DNA of 26,158 nt, taken from positions 1-26,158 of the forward strand of contig CAJFQY010000027.1 in NCBI GenBank assembly GCA_904419315.1, in the 5' to 3' direction. Every line of letters begins with the position of its first letter. Positions within the stretch are counted from its first letter, which is position 1. Position numbers and translations under genes: made by a program. Source of the DNA: Zongyangia gallinarum. Its GTDB lineage: Bacteria > Bacillota > Clostridia > Oscillospirales > Ruminococcaceae. The notes under the pieces are model-generated. The model did no database searches. It saw only the letters and a program-made list of their open reading frames with translations, and had not been told where the DNA came from. Positions 21,442 to 26,158 of the stretch are shown here, one piece after another.

Positions 21442-22446
21442 TTATTTGGGAAGCTGGGTCAGTCCCATGCAGCTGCATTCCATATCGATGCACTCTTTCA
21501 GCTCATCGTCCAATTTCATCAGGGAAAGGGTAATGCCATTCATCTCCAGGGAGGTGAAGTAATTTCCTACATAGGATTTATAGATCTTGATTCCCCGGGC
21601 GGTAAGCTCTTCCTCCACATTGTTAAAGAAAATATACTGCTCCAACAACGGTGTAGAACCCAAACCGGAAACCAGAACTACCACCTCATCGCCGCTGGCA
21701 AAAGGAAGATCGGGAACGATGGTATCCACCATCTCCTTGGCCATTTCCTTGGCGGTGGCCAGAGGCTTCACCGCGATGCCCGGCTCACCGTGATGGCCGA
21801 TGCCCACTTCCATGGTGCCTGGCTCGATGGTGAAGTTGGGATGTCCCACCTCAGGAATGGTGCAGGGAGCAAGGCCAATCCCCATACTGCGGGTGTTATC
21901 AATGGCCTTCTGAGCAGCGGCAATGACGCCGTCCAGATCGGCGCCCATAGCAGCTTTGGCTCCGCCTACCTTCCACATGAGGATTTCACCGGCAACTCCA
22001 CGGCGGGTTTCTCTCCTGTCCTTGGGCGCGGAGGGGACGTCGTCGTTGGCAACCACGGTCTTAACCACAATGTCATCGTCCTCCGCCATCTCAATGGCCA
22101 TCTTGACATTCATGTTGTCGCCGGCATAGTTGCCATATAAACAGGCAACGCCAGCGCCGCCGTCAGCTGCCACAAAGGCGTCGTAGAACATTTTTGCCGG
22201 CGGGGAGGAAAAAAGTTCGCCCATAGCCACAGCATCTACCATATTTTTACCTACATAGCCTACAAAGGCAGGCTTGTGCCCGCTGCCGCCGCCGGTCACG
22301 ATACCGACACGGCCCTTTTGGGGTGCATTTTTATATTTGAGAACCCTCTTGTTTTTGGTGGTGGCAAGGGTGTCCGGCATCGCCTTGGCAACGCCCTCGA
22401 TCATTTCATCCACCACGGTCTGCGGATTGTTGATGATCTTTTGCAC
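21442..22446 (-). CDS. dhaK: Dihydroxyacetone kinase-like subunit DhaK
   Basis: A 334-residue substrate-binding subunit of a split ketose kinase. By alignment with Escherichia coli DhaK the active residues are in place: His57 (GGGSGHKP), Asp110 (GNYAGDNMN), and His219 (GHHGEPG), the histidine that binds the substrate carbonyl covalently. The glutamate of the usual SGHEP is lysine here (Lys58), and His218 replaces the usual Ile before that histidine, so the substrate may not be dihydroxyacetone. The gene starts with GTG at 22446, nine bases after GGAGG. It has a perfect consensus promoter and a leader with paired repeats, and heads an operon with dhaL and rpiB. Confidence 0.93.
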   Translation of the reverse strand: MQKIINNPQTVVDEMIEGVAKAMPDTLATTKNKRVLKYKNAPQKGRVGIVTGGGSGHKPAFVGYVGKNMVDAVAMGELFSSPPAKMFYDAFVAADGGAGVACLYGNYAGDNMNVKMAIEMAEDDDIVVKTVVANDDVPSAPKDRRETRRGVAGEILMWKVGGAKAAMGADLDGVIAAAQKAIDNTRSMGIGLAPCTIPEVGHPNFTIEPGTMEVGIGHHGEPGIAVKPLATAKEMAKEMVDTIVPDLPFASGDEVVVLVSGLGSTPLLEQYIFFNNVEEELTARGIKIYKSYVGNYFTSLEMNGITLSLMKLDDELKECIDMECSCMGLTQLPK

Positions 22447-22534
22447 GATGAAAAACCTCCATTCGATTTTAATTCCAAGGGGCGGGAAGCTTCAAACAGC
22501 TCCGTTTTTTCATATTTCCGCAGTCTGGTCAAGC

Positions 22535-22572
22535 TGTCCGCTATTTCTGGACAATTCGCCAAATAGTGCGGA
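22535..22572. promoter_or_regulatory. Nested inverted repeats in the dhaK leader
   Basis: TCCGCTATTT (22537-22546) pairs with AAATA-GT-GCGGA (22561-22572), a 10-bp stem with a 2-nt bulge. Overlapping it, TGTCC and GGACA (22535-22539 with 22549-22553) form a second inverted repeat. They lie about 18-55 bases downstream of the predicted dhaK start and could be an operator or an RNA switch. Confidence 0.45.
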
Positions 22573-22597
22573 TTTTTTTCAGATATTCCATGAAATT

Positions 22598-22626
22598 ATT
22601 ATAGTTTATCAGATAACAATTGTCAA
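22598..22626 (-). promoter_or_regulatory. Consensus promoter of dhaK-dhaL-rpiB
   Basis: On the minus strand TTGACA (22621-22626), exactly 17 bp, TATAAT (22598-22603). The transcript would begin near 22590, leaving a leader of about 145 nt. A promoter this strong normally needs a repressor. Confidence 0.85.
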
Positions 22627-22748
22627 TTTCGATTTAATGTTTTATAATAAGTTTTGGGAATAGACAGTGTATGTAAGTACAAGTTTGCAAATTCTTGACA
22701 ATCTTTTTTAGCGGGAAGCACCAAATCCACTTTGTTCTTTCCGTGAAA

Positions 22749-22777
22749 TTGCCAAGGCCCATTCCCTCGATTATAGG
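22749..22777 (+). promoter_or_regulatory. Possible promoter of the isomerase gene
   Basis: TTGCCA (22749-22754), 17 bp, TATAGG (22772-22777), with a leader of about 28 nt to the ATG at 22812. A TTGACA near 22694 has no good -10 partner. Confidence 0.5.
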
Positions 22778-22811
22778 CAACCAAAACCAAATTACATAAG
22801 GAGGTAACACA

Positions 22812-24224
22812 ATGATTTCCAAACCCAAAATTGGTGTTCTCGCGTTTTCTGACGGTGATCCCGAAGCCTTTGAGCTGCTCAAGCCCATTGTAGAACGGGA
22901 GTACAACTATGTGGTAGATGCCCTGCGGGATTCCGGAGAGGTAGAGCTTGTCCTGGGCGAGCGGATTGTCAATTCCGTAGAGGTGGCCAAGGAAGAGGCA
23001 CAGAAGATGGTGGCCCAGAATGTGGATGGCATGATCTTTTCCTATGGCGTTTTCGCCTTCCCCAATTTCTCCGCGATTGCCGCCAAATTTGGCAAGGGCC
23101 CTTATATGCTGGTGGCCGGCTTTAAACCCGACTGGCCGGGCATGGTTGCCATGCTGGCTGCGGGAGGCGCCCTCCATCACCTGGGTATTGAGCACTTCCG
23201 CACCGCTGGGGACGTCAAAGATCCTGCCATCCTCCAAAAGCTCATCACCTTTGCCAAGTGCGCCCGGGTGGTTAACCGCTTGAAGGGTTCCACCTACGGC
23301 CTGATCGGCGGACGGAGCCTGGGGATGTATTCCGCCACCGTCAGCATGCAGCAGTGGCAGGATAAGTTCGGCATCGACATCGAGCACGTGGATCAGTCCG
23401 AAATCATCCGGCTGGCCGAGGAGGTCCCTGAGGAGACAGTGGAAAAGGCCTTCCAGTGGCTCACTGACAATGTGGCAGAGATCAAATATGACGGCAATCG
23501 TCTGACCCCTGAAAAACTCAAGACGCAGATCCGCCATTATGAAGCCACCAAGATGATCCGCGACCACTATAACTTTGATTTTATCGGCGTGAAATGTCAT
23601 TATGAAATGAGCAAGCATGTCTGCACCCAATGTCTCACCGCCGCTTTCATGAACGACCCCTATGACTGGAATGGACCCAAAGAGCCCACTGTCATGGCCT
23701 GCGAAGCCGATTCCGATGCGGCGCTGACCATGCAGATTCTCAAACTGCTCACTGAGGATCCCGTCCTCTTTATGGATGTCCGTCATTACGACGCAGATTA
23801 TGACGTCATGGTCTTCTGCAACTGCGGTTCCGAGTCCACCTACTATGCAGGACGTTCCGATGACTACAAGGAAAATCTGAAAAACGTCACCCTGTATCCA
23901 TGCCTGGATCTGTATCCCGGCGGCGGTTGCCATGTCAACTGCATGACCGCTCCTGGACAGGCCACCATTGCCCGCCTCAACCGGTATAAGGACCGCTATC
24001 GCATGACCATCATTCCCGCAGAGTTTGTCACCCTGCCCCGGGAAAAGATGAAGGAGACCACCGAAGAGTGGCCCCATGTCTTTGCGAAGCTGCCTTTCGA
24101 CCATGAAATCTTTATTCAGAAGTTCGACGCCAACCACTGCCATGCCGTTTATGGCGACCATGTGGAAGAGCTGAAAACCATCTGCAAGATGCTGGACATC
24201 GACGTCGAAGTCCTGGGAGAATAA
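22812..24224 (+). CDS. L-fucose/L-arabinose isomerase family protein
   Basis: A 470-residue protein of the FucI/AraA-like isomerase family, which converts aldoses to ketoses with a divalent metal. The N-terminal half has the Rossmann-like start (KIGVLAFSDGDPEAFELLKP) and GLIGGRSLGMYSA. In the C-terminal half, likely metal ligands are Glu in MACEADSDAALTMQIL, Asp in FMDVRHYDADYD, and His in GGGCHVNCM; these are assigned by position in the family and not verified. The ATG at 22812 follows AGGAGGTAACACA. It is divergent from dhaK-dhaL-rpiB and close to a ROK regulator, so it is probably the first enzyme of a sugar route. FucI proper is about 590 residues, AraA about 500; this one is neither. Confidence 0.85.
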   Translation: MISKPKIGVLAFSDGDPEAFELLKPIVEREYNYVVDALRDSGEVELVLGERIVNSVEVAKEEAQKMVAQNVDGMIFSYGVFAFPNFSAIAAKFGKGPYMLVAGFKPDWPGMVAMLAAGGALHHLGIEHFRTAGDVKDPAILQKLITFAKCARVVNRLKGSTYGLIGGRSLGMYSATVSMQQWQDKFGIDIEHVDQSEIIRLAEEVPEETVEKAFQWLTDNVAEIKYDGNRLTPEKLKTQIRHYEATKMIRDHYNFDFIGVKCHYEMSKHVCTQCLTAAFMNDPYDWNGPKEPTVMACEADSDAALTMQILKLLTEDPVLFMDVRHYDADYDVMVFCNCGSESTYYAGRSDDYKENLKNVTLYPCLDLYPGGGCHVNCMTAPGQATIARLNRYKDRYRMTIIPAEFVTLPREKMKETTEEWPHVFAKLPFDHEIFIQKFDANHCHAVYGDHVEELKTICKMLDIDVEVLGE

Positions 24225-24236
24225 CTGATACCATAT

Positions 24237-24269
24237 AAAAAGCCCGGCAACCGTAGTTGCCGGGCTTTT
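24237..24269. terminator. Bidirectional terminator after the isomerase gene
   Basis: AAAAAGCCCGGCAAC and GTTGCCGGGCTTTT form a perfect stem around CGTA, with A-run and T-run on the two sides. It serves the convergent zinc-ribbon gene as well. Confidence 0.9.
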
Positions 24270-24276
24270 GCTTTGA

Positions 24277-25284
24277 TTACCAAAGGCCAGAGCTTGTAAA
24301 GGAAATTTGCAGGATCGCCCAACCTAACAGTTGGAAGGTGATGTAGGAGGTAATAATAAACATAATGATGAACGCCAACGGGTAGAGGAAATAGGTCTTA
24401 TTGTCATCCGCCTGGGTGGCAATCCGGGCGGCGTGGTAGGAGTTCATCATCCAAAATGCCAGCGCCGCAATGGAGATATACAGGGACCAATCAGGGATGA
24501 GCAGCGCCAGAATGGTGGCCAGCAGGATACAGATGGTAGCCGGGAAGGTGGACACGCCCATGGCTGCCAGGACACCTTTAAAGTTAACCTGTGATTTGCA
24601 AATTTTCCCCATAAGGAAGGTCAAACCGCATAGCAGGAAATAACCGATCACTGCCATCACCAGCCCACACAGGAAGAAGGGGAAGAAAGGCAGGCTCATA
24701 CCAATCCCCATAAAGGAGCCCAGACCAGCTCCCATGAGATCCGCCATGATCGCTCCCAATCGGCTAACAAATACCCCCAAAAACAGGGCGACAAACAGGG
24801 CGTTGACACCAGCAAAGAAAAAGCCCATCCCCACGTCCTGATGCTCAGTGGCAGCCTTAACCATATCACTGGGTTTTTTAAAGAATGCGCTAATCAGATT
24901 GCCCACATTGCGGAAGAAAATTCCTACCTTACCCGGTTGATGGGGTTGATAGGTTTGTTGGGGCGGCATCTGTCCAGGATACAACGGCTGACCAGCAGGC
25001 TGGCCATTGCCGCCGCTATAGCCATATCCTTCTCCCTGCGGTCCGCCATAGGAAGGCCCTTGCTGAGACTGTTGGCCGTCTGAAGGTGTTCCATAGTATT
25101 CCTCATAAGGCGTTTGCTCAGGTGCATCATATTGGTTCTGGGGGGCTTGCCCCATTTCATCTGCCGACGGAGAAGAAACCGGTTCTTCCTTTTGGACTGT
25201 CATCACCGGCGGCTGTGCTGGCTGCTGGCAGCTACAGATCTCTCCCTCCATCAGAGGTTTCCCACAATTCGTACAATAGGGCAT
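24277..25284 (-). CDS. Zinc-ribbon membrane protein (Yip1-like)
   Basis: A 335-residue protein of unknown cellular role. Residues 1-19 hold a zinc ribbon (CTNCGKPLMEGEICSC). Residues 25-125 are a low-complexity Gln/Pro/Gly/Tyr linker. From about 150 on, five or so hydrophobic segments (for example FFFAGVNALFVALFLGVFVSRLG, LPFFPFFLCGLVMAVIGYFLLCGLTFLMG, and the C-terminal YPLAFIIMFIITSYITFQLLGWAIL) resemble the Yip1-domain group. The ATG at 25284 follows AGGAGG by about eight bases. It is convergent with the isomerase gene and divergent from the ROK gene, and no functional link to sugar use is evident. An ACCGGGT/ACCCGGT hairpin (25305-25323) lies just upstream. Confidence 0.75.
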   Translation of the reverse strand: MPYCTNCGKPLMEGEICSCQQPAQPPVMTVQKEEPVSSPSADEMGQAPQNQYDAPEQTPYEEYYGTPSDGQQSQQGPSYGGPQGEGYGYSGGNGQPAGQPLYPGQMPPQQTYQPHQPGKVGIFFRNVGNLISAFFKKPSDMVKAATEHQDVGMGFFFAGVNALFVALFLGVFVSRLGAIMADLMGAGLGSFMGIGMSLPFFPFFLCGLVMAVIGYFLLCGLTFLMGKICKSQVNFKGVLAAMGVSTFPATICILLATILALLIPDWSLYISIAALAFWMMNSYHAARIATQADDNKTYFLYPLAFIIMFIITSYITFQLLGWAILQISFTSSGLW

Positions 25285-25481
25285 CTGTCGTCTCCTCCTC
25301 ACAAACCGGGTACAGAACCCGGTGTTCTCTTTGTCTTTACTTTACCATAATCGCCTCCATCTTTCAAGAATCGGCAGATATATTTCTCTTGGAAAAAGTG
25401 ACTGATTTTGCTTTTTATCTTTATAACATGATACAAATATCGTCAGAAATAGATATAAACTTAAAATTTACATCAAAAATA

Positions 25482-25510
25482 TTGTATTTTATGCCGGTAT
25501 ATGCTATGAT
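25482..25510 (+). promoter_or_regulatory. Promoter of the ROK regulator gene
   Basis: TTGTAT (25482-25487), 17 bp, TATGAT (25505-25510) with TGC immediately before as an extended -10. The leader to the ATG at 25563 is about 46 nt. Confidence 0.6.
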
Positions 25511-25562
25511 TTTAACGGTAACTCTGTTCTAACTTATTGCTATAGAGAAAAGAGAGAGGGAA

Positions 25563-26158
25563 ATGACAAAGGTTGTAAAACACAACTCCATGCGCAGCAC
25601 CAATACACTGGCGTTATTCGAATGTATCCGAAAACATGGGCCCATTACAAAAAAGGAAATCCAGCAGCACACAGGGCTGAGTTGGGGCAGTATTTCCACC
25701 ATCGCCCTGGAGCTGATTTCTAAAAAGCTGATTGTGGAAATCAAGAGCAATGAATCGATGGTAGGCCGTACGCCCTGCCTGTTGGATATCAGTAACACCG
25801 ACAATTTTATCATCGGTGTAGATGTCAACCTTTCCGGACTGACCGCCGCTCTCATCGATTTGAAATGCCGGGTCATCAAACAGGTGCGGGAGGAAATGTT
25901 TTCCCCCAATAGAACCAATATCCTTACCAAAATCAAACTGATGATCTCACAGCTTATCGCATCGGTAGACGACAAAAAGAAAATCAAGGGTATTGGGCTG
26001 GCTATGCCGGGGGATATTGATATTCAAAATGGTATTTCTGTCTTTGTCCCTCACTTTGAAGACTTCTCTCAAGTTCCTGTCAAGCAGATTTTGGAGGAGG
26101 AATTCGGTATTGAGGTCATGATTGAACACGACCCCAACTGCATGGCCTTGACAGAGCG
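25563..26158 (+). CDS. ROK-family transcriptional regulator (N-terminal part, cut by the window edge)
   Basis: I translated this from the ATG at 25563 behind a purine-rich GAGAGGGAA; it is still open at the last base, with 198 residues visible. The N-terminal winged helix (about 12-65: LALFECIRKHGPITKKEIQQHTGLSWGSISTIALELISKKLI, with VGRTPCLLDI after it) and the start of the sugar-kinase-like fold (FIIGVDVNLSGLTAALIDLKCRVI, GIGLAMPGDID, IEHDPNCMAL) identify a XylR/NagC-type ROK regulator. These are usually repressors released by a sugar or sugar phosphate. It sits about 1.3 kb from the isomerase gene and may control it and dhaK, but this is inference from location. Confidence 0.88.
   Translation, partial: MTKVVKHNSMRSTNTLALFECIRKHGPITKKEIQQHTGLSWGSISTIALELISKKLIVEIKSNESMVGRTPCLLDISNTDNFIIGVDVNLSGLTAALIDLKCRVIKQVREEMFSPNRTNILTKIKLMISQLIASVDDKKKIKGIGLAMPGDIDIQNGISVFVPHFEDFSQVPVKQILEEEFGIEVMIEHDPNCMALTE

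Noticed and set aside
22545..22591. A 16-codon ORF at the predicted start of the dhaK transcript (minus strand)
   Set aside because: It would be leaderless, has no enriched residue type, and sits in sequence better explained by inverted repeats.
22623..24161. A 512-codon minus-strand ORF opposite the isomerase gene
   Set aside because: It mirrors the codon structure of the isomerase gene, its product has no recognisable domain, and the plus-strand gene has the ribosome site and family motifs.

Overview
The window reads as chromosomal DNA of a Gram-positive anaerobe, most likely a Clostridia member of the Oscillospirales/Ruminococcaceae type. The signs are strong AGGAGG ribosome sites with frequent GTG and TTG starts, a tepA-ylzJ-ftsK block as in Bacillota, a Rex redox repressor, an ECF-type vitamin transporter subunit and a medium-to-high GC content. 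The taxon is inferred, not proven. No phage, transposon or CRISPR array was seen.

Layout. 1-2448 (minus): tepA-ylzJ-uppP and the start of ftsK/spoIIIE. 2812-6713 (plus): aconitase, isocitrate dehydrogenase and Rex, with a Rex-like operator on the aconitase promoter; this is the oxidative citrate-to-2-oxoglutarate branch that feeds glutamate. 6758-9231 (minus): a Crp/Fnr-family regulator, thioredoxin, and DAHP synthase preceded by an aromatic-rich 38-residue leader peptide and an intrinsic terminator, which looks like an attenuator. 9362-10828 (minus): a pantothenate kinase-like gene (coaX) and an ECF S component (probably PanT), i.e. pantothenate salvage. 10990-12897 (plus): an HD-domain hydrolase and an unrecognised surface protein.

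13237-16633: a SnoaL-like protein and the 16S rRNA dimethyltransferase RsmA (minus), a dCMP deaminase (plus), then a membrane-anchored polysaccharide deacetylase and a small Xre-type regulator (minus). 16867-18241 (plus): a small membrane ORF overlapping a FemABX-type peptidoglycan-bridge transferase. 18339-18429: tRNA-Ser(CGA). 18853-19488: a GNAT acetyltransferase.

19575-26158: a DUF1349-type protein, then a probable sugar-catabolism locus. Two divergent units carry dhaK-dhaL-rpiB (minus) and an L-fucose/L-arabinose isomerase-family enzyme (plus). A zinc-ribbon membrane protein and the start of a ROK-family regulator follow. The isomerase, split ketose kinase and aldose/ketose-phosphate isomerase together suggest a short catabolic route for a sugar I cannot name. 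Together with the aroF attenuator and the Rex-controlled citrate branch, this is the most interesting content of the window.
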